Assembly (NCBI GenBank): GCA_921293015.1
Contig: OV121082.1
Coordinates: 27,603,497 to 27,667,496, forward strand
Reading direction: 5' to 3'
DNA length: 64,000 nucleotides
Origin: Phorcus lineatus
Taxonomy: Eukaryota > Mollusca > Gastropoda > Trochida > Trochidae
Position numbers and translations under genes: made by a program. Of the stretch, positions 45,514 to 55,749 are shown piece after piece. Position 1 is the first letter of the stretch. Each line of letters starts with the position of its first letter. The notes beneath the pieces were generated by a model. It was given only the letters and a program-made list of their open reading frames with translations. It was not told where the DNA came from and ran no database searches.

Positions 45514-45919
45514 TTAATAATGTTGTGCTCTGGGCCACAAGGCCTCCAATACTGAAAAAAAAAGTTTAGACAGTAAGGTGGACAGATGGACAGATTGACA
45601 GACACGCGGACACTATATACCCCTGACTACACCGTTTTGGTGTTCGCCTCCGGAAAAAAATATTCCTGTGTGAATTCCAAATTCAGCATATTTCCAAGGA
45701 AACAAAACAAGATAACTTATTTTTTATTTCTGAAGATATTCATAGGCACTGGTTCAGAAAGCAGGTAAGACTCAAAATTCATAAAGATCTGATGAATGGT
45801 TTCAGACTTCCTCTCCGATAATGAAATGAGGAAAGATGGACAGACAGATTCACTGGGTGACGACTAAATCCCATGGTATTACATACCGATGGAATAATAA
45901 CTTTATATGTTTTCTCGAA

Positions 45920-47010
45920 AAATAGAACCATGGACTCTGTAGCTCATCAAGCTATCTAAAATTCATTTTATAATAAGCAGCTGACATGGTTTAAGCTATA
46001 TCCCTCACAAATGGCACAATGTTCTTTGGTATTATTTATTTTATATAGATTTTTCTATGACTGTATTAAAATTAATAATTCCTTAATATAATTTTGCTGA
46101 ATTATATGTAATTTGTACAATGCTGTAAAGAATAAAAGAAGGAAACTGTTCAATCAAGAACAAAATGACATCAACTTTTGACAAACTCATGTAATTCAAA
46201 GGAAATATTTTCATGATCGTGATTGTAATACACACTCAAATCCCAGGGACTTTGTAACTGAGACATATGAAATATGTTATATGAAAACAATATTGTAAAA
46301 GTTGTTACCCAAGATATCTATTTATGAATCTTAATACTAGATTTGATTGAGTAATGAGCCAGACAGGAGTCGAAACTGATTTCTAACAAGGCAACACTTC
46401 TTAGCAAAAAATGCAAAATAAAAATTTTTTAAATTGTTTATCATGACACACCTTAATGGAATTATATATCTCACTATCATCTATCAAAATTAGATGATTA
46501 GTTTAGAAGTTCAAACAGAATCCTCTATTTCAATCAAAAACACAAAGTTTGTAAAAATATTTTCAAAATTGTTAATCATGACACACCCTCATGCAATTAT
46601 GCATATTCATATATTACATATATCTGAGGTTCCATGACAAATTTCAATTAGATGGTGAATACTTTGTATTTATCAAATTTCAATGAGGTAGGCCATCAAG
46701 TTTCTTAATTCTGACCCTTTGACCAAATTCTAAGTAGTGTTTCTATGGAAACAGCCCAATGTAAATGTAGGAAGAAGTCTAAAAAACACAAAAGGCACCA
46801 CTTCAAATGATGACTGTTCCATACACCAAGTTTTAATGAGCTAGGCCTTATAGTTTAAGAGTTATGGTCTGGAAACAACAATCTAAGTTTCCATGAAAAC
46901 CGACAAACAAAATGTAATAGGAAATTTAAAACCCCAAAAGACACCACTGCATATGTGGATTGTTCTGTGTACCAAGTTTTAATGAGCTAACCCCCTTCGT
47001 TTATTATTTT
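45920..47010. repeat. Dispersed AT-rich repeat, relative of 5390-7900
   Basis: It starts with GACTCTGTAGCTCATCAAGC (45935) and then follows the same order as 5390-6720 and 7540-7900: TTGCTGAATTATATGTAATT, GAAAGAAGG-type words, ATTGTTAATCATGACACACC, then CATGGAAAC.. and ACCAAGTTTTAATGAGCT. At about 1.1 kb this is the most complete copy in the window. No reading frame supports a protein. Confidence 0.6.
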
Positions 47011-47116
47011 TGCTCTGGGAAAGAACAGCTAGCATAGACAGATTGGGGATAACTTACCTTTTGGGCCTGAGAAGCTGAAAATGCAAATCTCTATATCTAT
47101 TTATCCTTATTATTAC

Positions 47117-47169
47117 CTTTGTGTAAAATAATCCATATGAAGATCAGTTTTCTCACGATTTTGTCGGCT
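47117..47169 (-). CDS. Rab11-FIP3/4-like protein, exon B (53 bp)
   Basis: The exon follows a good acceptor (CTATTCTGATTTCAG|) and ends AG|gtaata. It reads SRQNREKTDLHMDYFTQ plus two bases AG, which with the first base of the 31040-31121 exon gives Arg. Start phase is 0, matching the end of the 47268-47358 exon. The assembled junction KKKHHDFV-SRQNREK...TQR-LQKFEEEN has the same length as the FIP3/FIP4 region I recall (…SKLEREK…VR-xxxLEEEN). The donor GTAATA is weaker than the others, and only 42 nt downstream lies a second possible exon (47058-47074). Confidence 0.65.
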
Positions 47170-47267
47170 CTGAAATCAGAATAGATTATGAGTTCACACT
47201 TCATTGGATGAATTCACAATTGATTTATCATTACATTGATGACATAAAAAGTATTTCACATGCTTAC

Positions 47268-47358
47268 CACAAAGTCATGATGTTTTTTCTTTTCTTCATT
47301 AAGTTGATCTTCTGTCCTGACCTCCATGACATGAAGCTGTGTTTCCAGATCATGCACC
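47268..47358 (-). CDS. Rab11-FIP3/4-like protein, exon A (91 bp)
   Basis: Bounded by CGGTTGGCCAG|G and GTG|gtaagc. The first base finishes a codon (probably AGG, Arg) from an upstream exon, then VHDLETQLHVMEVRTEDQLN and EEKKKHHDFV follow, ending in phase 0. The pattern R-V-x-x-LE-x-QL...E.R.E..L.EE..RH is the start of the FIP3/FIP4 C-terminal coiled coil as I remember it. This is the most 5' exon I can support; it lies only about 27 bp downstream of a 33-bp minisatellite. The EF-hand and Arf-binding N-terminal parts of the family were not found in 47.4-64 kb, so they are probably to the right of the window. Confidence 0.72.
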
Positions 47359-47384
47359 CTGGCCAACCGAAGAATTGACACAAG

Positions 47385-47950
47385 ATTTGACATACAGTAA
47401 GTCAATGTCACTATAAGATAAGACAAACACTATAAGATTTGACATACAGTAAGTCAGTGCCACCATAAGATTGGACAAACACTCAGTCAGTGCCACTATA
47501 AGATTTGACATACAGTGAGTCAGTGACACTATAAGATTTGACATACAGTAAGTCAGTGCCACTATAAGATTTGACAAACACGCAGTCAGTGCCACTATAA
47601 GATTTGACATACAGTAAGACAGTGCCACTACAAGATTGGACATACGCTCAGTCAGTGCCACTATAAGATTGGACATACAGTAAGACAGTGCCACTATAAG
47701 ATTGGACATACAGTAAGACAGTGCCACTATAAGATTTGACATACGCTCAGTCAGTGCCACTACAAGATTGGACATATGCTCAGTCAGTGCCACTATAAGA
47801 TTGGACATACAGTAAGACAGTGCCACTATAAGATTTGACATACACTCAGTCAGTGCCACTATAAGGTTTGACATACACTCAGTCAGTGCCACTATAAGAT
47901 TTGACATACACTCAGTCAGTGCCACTATAAGGTTTGACATCTTTTCCACA
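47385..47950. repeat. 33-bp minisatellite, about 17 units
   Basis: Units of the form AGTCAGTGCCACTATAAGAT plus TTGACATACACTC repeat without gaps, with limited variants (GGACATACAGTA, TACAAGATT). Because 33 is divisible by three and no unit creates a stop, the minus strand stays open for 209 codons (MSNLIVALTEC-type repeat). The array ends within 30 bp of the splice acceptor of the Rab11-FIP exon at 47268-47358, in a different frame from that exon. Confidence 0.93.
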
Positions 47951-47994
47951 GGTTTTGTTCTGCTTTGTATATGTGCCAAATTAATTATTCATGG

Positions 47995-48715
47995 AAATAA
48001 CGATAATAAAACATAACCAAAATGTACCACTTGGTTTGGAATATAAATAGTGTGCAAAAAAGGCACCCTCAAGTATTTGGGACACATTTTTGATAATTGC
48101 GACATCATTTACCACTCCTTTATTGTTTCATTGTGACTTGCAAATTTTATATAGAATTAAAACTATCCTATCCTCTTTATTGTAATATAAAAATGTTGAT
48201 AATGCGTCCTGAGGTTGAACAGGTAGTGTTGATAGCTTGGTTAAAGTGGATAAAGTTTGAAGAAATAGACTTCAGAAGGCAACACAAAACACTTGCTGGC
48301 AGCCATTACTGTTAAATACCAAGAACAGGTTGAAACAAAAAACAGGATTAGCTTCCAGTGGCAACAACATAAAATTTGGAGTAAGCTGAAAGGAAATAAG
48401 TTCTTAAAAAGGTAGGAAGTGTAAAAGAAAGGTTCATGATAAAATCGCTACTCAGTTAAAAAGATATGAAAAGAGAAATTGCCATTTTGTGTGACTGATT
48501 TTCGTACATTTCCAAATTTTGTTATTGAGATATGAAGTGCAAAGGTTGCCCTTTTTACGGCACTCGTTGTCCCTTTATTGCTATTTGTTTTAGTGCATAT
48601 ACATATTATGGGCCTTACCATGTCAATATTTTTGTGTGTGAATGTACAAATTTTATATGGAATTGAATAAAACCTTTTCTTCGTTTATTTGAAATAACAG
48701 TTATAAGATGAATCT
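47995..48715. repeat. Fragment of the internal-repeat piggyBac family (copy 4)
   Basis: Matches 10555-10780 in the same orientation (ATGTACCACTTGGTTTGGAA, ATTGCGACATCA, CAAATTTTATATAGAATT). It continues with further units near 48480-48690 (TATATGGAATTGAATAAAAC). No end module or transposase. Confidence 0.6.
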
Positions 48716-48945
48716 TTATGAAACAGTTAGATGCCGAGGAGAAGATGTTTATGGGCTTTAAGGAAAATCCCTGCCTCGCCCCTCTCCCTACAAACTTTGA
48801 CACTTAGGTGCAGGGAACCTCCTCACAAAATTTCAGGTTTGGGGATTTAGCAGTTCCGAAGGAGAAATAAAAAATGCGAAAGTGCACAGTGACAGGTCAT
48901 GTCATTAGCCCATCAGCCTTTTACACTTCATGAGCTAAAAATTTC
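48716..48945 (+). repeat. 3' part of GATGAGCTAAAAAT-type repeat
   Basis: Ends CATTAGCCCATCAGCC..CATGAGCTAAAAATT, the same terminal motif as near 41520-41535. Internal text (TTTCAGGTTTGGGGATTTAG, AGTTCCGAAGGAGAA) resembles the satellite's 'GGAACTGGAGAAG' region. Confidence 0.55.
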
Positions 48946-49568
48946 TAAATGGATAGATTTAGCTCTGCCATGCCAAAAGCCCACTGGAATTTTAATGCCT
49001 TATCGCTGCCTAAGATTTCATTGTCTTAAAAGTCAAGAGAAAACTTCTTACTTTGATTTTAAGGTAAGATTTTCTTTCTTCAGTGTAGAATGTGTGTTGG
49101 CTTGGCTGTCAGATAACTTCAATATTTGACTCTCAAGGTATTTCATCTGAAAGAGTCAAAGCAGAGTTAGTTGAATGGCAAGATGGCCAACTTACCACAG
49201 GCATACACATCAAATAAATTCTTTTCACAATACTTCCTCAATATCTTAAGGATACAATGAAATTGAATTTCATCAACTGTAACATTCTCTGTAAAATTTT
49301 ATAACCTTGCTTAGTCAATATCATTTATATATATCAAATATGATCTTATTTTGTAAAACATAGTTCTCCAGGTAAAATACAACATCATCAAAATGGTCCA
49401 GTGTTAGTTCATGAGACAAATATGACTTAATACTAAATTTGAAGAAAATACATCAAGCCATACCATATTCATCTTCATAAAATATAGCAGTATTTAGATT
49501 TTAAATCTTTTCCAGATTTTTCCCACAAACCTGAAAAGGATGCTGATCCTTTTTGGTAATATCTTCTG

Positions 49569-49600
<32 letters not shown>

Positions 49601-51110
49601 TTATTGCAACTTCAAAACTAACTGATAATGATACAAAAACTTTTAACACATACTTTCCAAAATATTTCATAAAAATACATACAAATCTACCTTTGTTGGC
49701 CCATACCTACTAAATATTGCTCGAATTGTGTGAAAAGGAACTCCAGCTTTTAAACGCTTAAATTTGTGGGCGTTGAATAACAATGAATCCCGGGAATTTA
49801 ACAAACGCAACTATTTATCGATATTTTAACATGACCGTTAGTTATTAGAAGTTTAAGAGCGTACTCTGTGTTTGCGTACTTAGTTTTGTGTGGAAAGGAC
49901 TTTGCGACTGTTCTATTTCTGTATGAGGTGTGATAAAATCTAACTAAAATAGCAAATAGTGGCATTCGTAACAGCGAGACCTTACAACATACTTGTTTAA
50001 TTTGAGACCGAAATCAACAATTACAAAGTTTGTAAAAAAATATCGTAAAACCCTGAGTACAAAAGTCTTAAACTAGCCCACAACCATTGTGACAGCGATG
50101 CAAACATCATGACATCAAAACGGTTGGCCTTTGTGACGTCATACCATGGGAACGGCATTCGAAAGAAGGCTGCCGCATGAAACTTTTCGGCAAACTTTGA
50201 CTAAGTAAGCCAGTTGAAATTATTTTCGTTCTTCAAAAATAAATCATATTAAAATGTATTTGTAATATCTACCGGTAGACACAATCTAAAAAAATGACAA
50301 TTCAATTGTCAAATCTGAGTACGACACAAATTTTTAAAGAAACTTGAAAACTTAAACTTGAGTCCGGCCGGCACTAGTGAACATGTTGTATCAATTCGCA
50401 GTTATTTGCCTATGCTAAATTGTCATTCAACATTGGGTAATTTTTTCGAATCAACCAATCAGAATAGAGAATACAACGAAGTCATGTTACAATCAACGTT
50501 AAATTGTTGTAACATTGATTAAAAATGTTTAAAGTTTTCAAGAGTGACACAGTAACATCTAATATTAAATTACACATTGTCTGGTATAAAGTTTACAACA
50601 ACTAATGCAAAATTTATGTTAAACATTTTTAATTGAAAGGAAGAATTTATACATGTTCATTCATCTTGAAAATATCAGTTCAAAATAAAACAAGCAGCTA
50701 TAGATGTGACATTTTTAAATTTTCAAGAGTGACGTCACAGCATGTAACATTAAATTTACCTATTACTGGGTATTTTATAATCAACGACTGATGGCAAATG
50801 AGGTGGCTATCCTTTTCTATTTAATGATAAGGATAATTCAAATTAAAATGAACAAATTATACCTGTTCAAATTATCTAAGAAGAGTCAGTTCAAAATAAA
50901 ACAAAAATTGTTACTGTGAATGTTCGCAGCAACGCACTAGCACGAGATTTTCCTGTACAAGAGGCATTATTATACTTGCACTGTGCGACTCAAACGTGTT
51001 GTGTAACACAGAAGAAAATGGCTTCTTCAGATGAAGATTTAATTCAATCATCACAGGATAAATAAATGATTAAAGTATTTTCCACTGGTTCTTATTTAGA
51101 GTTTCCATGA
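48946..51110. other. No recognised gene; probable intron
   Basis: AT-rich DNA with several direct repeat phrases between 50500 and 50900 (TTTTCAAGAGTGAC at 50535 and 50737; CAGTTCAAAATAAAAC at 50677 and 50888), suggesting an old duplication of about 200 bp. A run of 30 G residues lies at 49568-49597. A weak exon candidate beside it is discussed in the findings. Confidence 0.5.
49568..49597. repeat. Poly(G)30 homopolymer
   Basis: Thirty consecutive G. On the minus strand this is a C tract ending directly in CAG, a splice-acceptor-like arrangement. Runs like this are also frequent assembly or sequencing weak points, so the true length is uncertain. Confidence 0.9.
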
Positions 51111-51364
51111 ATATAATTTATGTACAACAAAACAAGATGTAAAAGAATAATATTTATTTTGACAAAATATGGGGGAACCTCCAATACATTTTACTACGAC
51201 AAAGTAGTAAAGCATAAAGACAAAGCATGTTTTAAAGCAAATGGTGAAATAAAGCTTGCAAATTGCATTATGAATAAAGTATTAGATAAGCTGTTGATAG
51301 AACTAGAGCAGTGTAAGCTGCTGAAACTGAGAGCAGTGGAAGCTGCTGTAAAAATACTTTAGCT

Positions 51365-51925
51365 GCAGGAGCTGCTGTTACAAAGAGCAGCGGGAGCTAT
51401 GTTACACTATGAGCCGCGGAAGCCGCTATCTACACTACAAGCAGCGGTAGCCGCTATCTACACTACAAGCAGCGGTAGCCGCTATCTACACTACAAGCAG
51501 CGGGAGCCGCTATCTACACTACAAGCAGCGGTAGCCGCTACCTACACTACAAGCAGCAGGAGCTATGTTACACTACAAGCAGCGGGAGACGCTACCTACA
51601 CTACAAGCAGCGGGAGCCGCTATCTACACTACAAGCAGCGGTAGCCGCTATCTACACTACAAGCAGCGGGAGCCGCTATCTACACTACAAGCAGCGGTAG
51701 CCGCTACCTACACTACAAGCAGCAGGAGCTATGTTACACTACAAGCAGCGGGAGACGCTATCTATACTACAAGCAGCGGGAGCCGCTATCTACACTACAA
51801 GCAGCTGGAGCCGCCATTACACTACAAGCAGCAGGAGCTGCAGTACATAAGAGCAGCGGGAGCTGCTGTATACCCTACACGCAGCGGCAGCTGCAGCCTA
51901 CATAAGAGCAGCAGAACTGCACATT
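51365..51925. repeat. 28-bp tandem array with palindromic cores
   Basis: Units read AGCCGCTATCTACACTACAA plus GCAGCGGT. AGCGGTAGCCGCT is an imperfect palindrome, alternating with AGCGGGAGCCGCT and with shortened GCAGGAGCTATGTTAC units. The borders (51300-51400 and 51830-51925) hold looser AGCAGCTGCTG-like words, from which the array may have grown. Open frames across it (51399-51644, 51565-51927) follow the repeat and have no independent support. Confidence 0.92.
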
Positions 51926-52189
51926 AGTTAAGCAAGTGATGAGTTAATAAAGTAGTGTGAATGTCATGAAGACTTACATGAAAGCAATAGCCGTAATACG
52001 ACACTGGAAGATAATTTAGAAGTAAAGTTTTTAAAGTAATGGATAATGTTAAGTAAGATAATGAGGTAGTAGAAACCCAAAATATGTAGAGGAGGGTCCC
52101 AGTAAAATAGAAATGTGAAATAAATGATACAAGTGTTTGCCACTAACATGGCAATGTCCCCCGCCGTTATGAGATATTTGGCATAATTA

Positions 52190-52905
52190 ATATTATCGCG
52201 TTAACAATGTATTACAGTGTCAATACGTCAAGGTCACCAAAGTCGACTGGCATCTTAATCTTCCTCCATTGAAAGCTGTCACCAAATATGAACACTCTAG
52301 GTGCTAAGCTTCACGAGTTTGTCGTTGTGACCTTGAAAATGACGTCAAGGTCACCAAAGTCGAATGGCGTCTAAGTCTTCCTCTCTTGAAAGCTGTCACT
52401 AAATATGAACACTCTAGGTGCTAAGCTTCATGAGTTATCGCCTTAAAAAGAATCCAGACGGACGTAATGTCGTGGTGACCTTGAAAATGACGTCAAGGTC
52501 ATTAAAGTCGACTGGCGTCTGAGTCTTCCTTCATTGAAAGCTGTCACCAAATATGAACACTCTAGGTGCTAAGCTTCATGAGTTATTGCGTTAACAAGAA
52601 TCCAGACGGACGTAGTGTCGTGGTGACCTTGAAAATGACGTCAAGGTCACCAAAGTCGACTGGCATCTTAGTCTTCCTCCATTGAAAGCTGTCACCAAAT
52701 ATGAACACTCTAGGTGCTAAGCTTCATGAGTTATCACGTTAACAAGAATCTAACCGGATGTAGTGTCGTGGTGACCTTGAAAATGACGTCAAGGTCACCA
52801 AAGTCGACTGGCATCTTAGTCTTCCTCCATTGAAAGCTGTCACCAAATATGAACACTCTAGGTGCTAAGCTTCACGAGTTATCGCGTTTACAAGATTCCG
52901 GACTT
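52190..52905. repeat. 148-bp tandem array, about 5 units
   Basis: Anchors GTCAAGGTCA occur at 52227, 52343, 52492, 52640 and 52788, so the last three steps are 148-149 bp. Each full unit includes GAAAGCTGTCACCAAATATG, AACACTCTAGGTGCTAAGCT and GAATCCAGACGGACGTA. The four later units carry TGACCTTGA and TCAAGGTCA as inverted arms around a TGACGTCA core. The array ends exactly where a gag-like fragment starts (52904). Confidence 0.92.
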
Positions 52906-53587
52906 ACGTTGAACGTTGAAGTTCACTTCGCCTGGTCTCGTTTTGTTCGCAGATGATTTCGCTGTAGCGACCAAACGCGAGCACAAAGTCGGAAAAAGAC
53001 AGGATTGTCTGCATTCTCGCATCTTTCTTTGATGTATCTTGAGAAACATCGAAACCATCATGTGGAGAAACCAACAGGCTGCCCAAATTAATGTAACACC
53101 CCTCTCTGATAGACTGCCTTAAGTTTGTAGAGACAGAGACAAAATTTGGAACATCGTGCGAAGCTACACTTTGTCCATGCGGTAAGGGTAGCCTACCTTC
53201 TGGCAGAAAATGAGACTCTTACAGTAGTGGAGGACACCTGTCCAGGTGAAGTTAATGTAACTGCCCCATGCCGATCTTTATTTAATTGGTAGAGCTTCCA
53301 TAATTCACGACGCGTATCGATGTTGGCACCATTACGCCCCAGTCGAACAAGGCTTGGCGTAGAGCTTGTGATGTTAAGTAGTTATCAGTATTGTGAACAT
53401 CTTCTGAAATTTCGAGTGGAAGCATCGATGGTCTTTCTTTCACCTCGTCCGCCATGTTGGAATCGCTTGGCGAAATGGGAGAACGGCTTCTGGCAATGCG
53501 TGCAGATTTTCGAACTTGGTTCTGAAGAATTGACGTAGATTTCTTTGCACAGGGCATTTTGACGTAGTTCTTTTGTCGTAAAGGCAC
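52904..53587 (-). pseudogene. DIRS-type gag fragment (second gag in window)
   Basis: One reading frame with a stop at 53282. The upstream part (53587-53282) has a basic start and an acidic middle (SPSDSNMADEVKERPSML). After frame slips, words such as VPNFVSVSTNLRQSIREGCY and INLGSLLV lead into ILSFSDFVLAFGRYSEIICE and QNETRRSELQ. The last part aligns with the gag of the 20.9-24.6 kb element (VSPSLKKQIWEGKDINLALL, then LFVLAFTRYKDIMLARWPQR, SMELSRYL). The zinc-finger part is missing: the 148-bp array replaces everything downstream. It belongs to a diverged DIRS family. Confidence 0.6.
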
Positions 53588-53709
53588 AATGAAGTGATTT
53601 TAAACGAAGGCAAACATGATAGCTAACATGGAAACTTGAAAAGATGAACTCTTGAGTGCCAACTTCAGTAGAAAAGTGGTGGGCGGAAGTATGTCTGCGC
53701 ATGACAGGT

Positions 53710-54400
53710 TGCGCATGAAGGAATAATTAAAAGCAGAAGTAAAATAAGGAGAAAGGAAATGAGTAAGTAAGGTTGTTTGTCAACATAAACTACATTTTAA
53801 GCAAGCTCAAAATGCCAACAAAATAATCCAAGTTGTAAAAGTGAAAATCGACCCTTAGATAGTGCAGTTTCTGAAACTCCAGAGAAGTAATATGAAACCG
53901 GACGAAGCTGAAATCTGTTCAATTTGTCAACTGTACCTTCAATATTGCAAAATGAGCATTTCAATGTGATTAAAACATTTTGCTTCAAAGTTGTTTTTTT
54001 ATTTCAAACACAACATTTCAAGGTGTTGGGTACCCTAAAACGCAGTGGTTTTAAAATTCTTTCGAGGTGCGATACTATCATGGGCAAGATATTACCCAAA
54101 TTACATTAAAATTATATTTATAGAAATTAGAAAAATTTATGATTAATTTACAGAAATATCCAAATTACATTAACAATTCAAATATACAATTTATCATTAT
54201 TCATAAGATACATAGTCATAATCTTTTACAAGTAGACCATATTTCTTATAATCACCTTTTCATCTAAGGATACAAAATGTCAGAGTAAAATCTTCATTCT
54301 AAAAAGTAGATAACTCATCTAAGACAGTTGTCTTTGATTAATAATCCTTTTACAAGCATTGACACTGACAGTCATTTTAGTAGATAAAGCCTTAGGCTAA
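53710..54400. other. No gene seen
   Basis: Short unassigned AT-rich stretch between a gag fragment and a terminal repeat. Partial frames at 53797-53988 and 53924-54109 show no motif. Confidence 0.5.
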
Positions 54401-54402
54401 TT

Positions 54403-54889
54403 AAGCTAATCCACTTAAGAACTTAATTGACCTCATCTAATTAATCTTCAAGTTTTCCAGACATATCAATTTATAAGTCCAATGAAAACAATAACTGGCT
54501 AGAATATTAGTGACACTGTTAACAAGATTAAAAATCTAACCAATGAGAGATCACCTTCATTTACCTTTATAAATCCAGATAGAAATTAAATCTTCAGTTA
54601 GAGTTTGGATATCATCTAGACACTTCTCAAGACTCCAGGGGCTGAGTGTATATATATAGATTGCCATGCCCCTGGAGGAATCATCCAGCTGTTATCTCCA
54701 TATTATCATCATTCTGTTATTATAATTGTTCCTGTGAATAAATTTGTGCATAACTATTCCACGGACTTTGGATTTCTTCTGCCTAGAGTTAATTCCCCAT
54801 TAACAACTAGACAGCAAGACCGTCATCCCAGAATATCCAAAGTTGGGGCAGATGAGGAATACCTACAACCCTGCTTCAGCTTTGTGATA
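54403..54889 (+). repeat. Terminal repeat of a retroelement, copy B (uninterrupted)
   Basis: A 487-bp repeat, inverted relative to copy A at 36557-38424. On the plus strand it contains GTGTATATATATAG (TATA-like, 54646) and AATAAATTTGTGC (54737), so it looks like a promoter with a poly(A) signal facing right. That is toward, and antisense to, the YR remnant at 54950-55450. Inverted terminal repeats of this sort are expected of DIRS elements, which is why I link them. No TG..CA LTR ends are present. Confidence 0.55.
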
Positions 54890-54949
54890 ATACCGCAAAA
54901 CCAGTGAGGTGAAGCCGAGCTTATTTGCAGTATCGAACCGAGAGCGTTT

Positions 54950-55540
54950 CGACCAAACGCAGCCTGGATGTTAACAGAGGTAAAGTTATATAATATAACC
55001 ATCACACGCCTGGTTATATTAAATAGCTAACCTCTGATATTGACCCGATAACCATACCATGTGGTGCATAAATAGATATGACTGCACTCACCCATGAATA
55101 TGTCCACTGACAGGCTGAGCCGGCAATGAACATACTCAGTCGGCTGCAAATAGCAGCTGAGCAGTTTTCTTCAACGGGCAGGGCCGCAGCGTACGCCTTG
55201 GACATTCCTACTGCCATAATTGAATGAGCCTGCAGGCCTTCTGTGGCAGTTTCCCTTTATGGATGTAAGCAATACAGATTGTTGACACCAGCCATCTACA
55301 GCTGGTAATCCAACTTTCCCGCCTCCGTAACAACAAAACAGCTGCTTCTCTTTACAGTTATCCTATGTCCTTTAGATGGACATCCAGAAGGTGATACTGT
55401 CAGGGCCGCTAACCAAAGAGGCCTGTCTAAACACAAGAAGTTAATTGGGAGCTCTGTCATGGAAAGCCTGGTCAATTTGGGGGCAGTACCAGTTTGGCAG
55501 TCTGACAGTGAAAATATTCAGCATTGAATTGGAGGACATG
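54950..55540 (-). pseudogene. Tyrosine recombinase remnant (relative of 32855-33535)
   Basis: Heavily frameshifted homolog of the 33-kb YR. Recognisable pieces on the minus strand are GDVLVMSSNSMLNIF with RLPNWYCPQID (compare GDIHAMSSDPELTVF, RLPNSYRPKVD), KEKQLFCCYGGGKVGLPA (compare KDKQLFCCYGGNTSGLPA), and MSKAYAAALPVEE (compare TSKAYAAALPIEE). The H-x-x-R site is damaged (the equivalent of HSVR reads HSIM). The catalytic tyrosine is not identifiable. It ends at the terminal repeat 54403-54889. Confidence 0.62.
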
Positions 55541-55749
55541 ACAAGTACATCCCCTTCACAATTAACGGACGTGACTGACATCAGAAAGTTTAGCACAAAA
55601 GACAACAGGATCAAATTCTGTCTTCACCTGCCAGGAATCACTGTATGAGTGGGTGCGATCCAGTGACTGTACCATTGACAGGAATGTTAAGCGCTGATAT
55701 CTCAATAGAGTAACCTCTGACAGTTGAGGAAACGGGAGCAGCCTCTAGC

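Noticed and set aside
47350-47979. 209-codon minus frame of MSNLIVAL repeats as a repeat protein
   Set aside because: It is simply a 33-bp minisatellite whose length is a multiple of three without stops; it is out of frame with the adjoining host exon and has no flanking unique coding sequence.
51399-51927. Plus frames with YTTSSGSRYLHYKQ-type repeats as a structural protein
   Set aside because: They follow the 28-bp repeat and shift frame with it; no unique part, signal peptide or start context supports translation.
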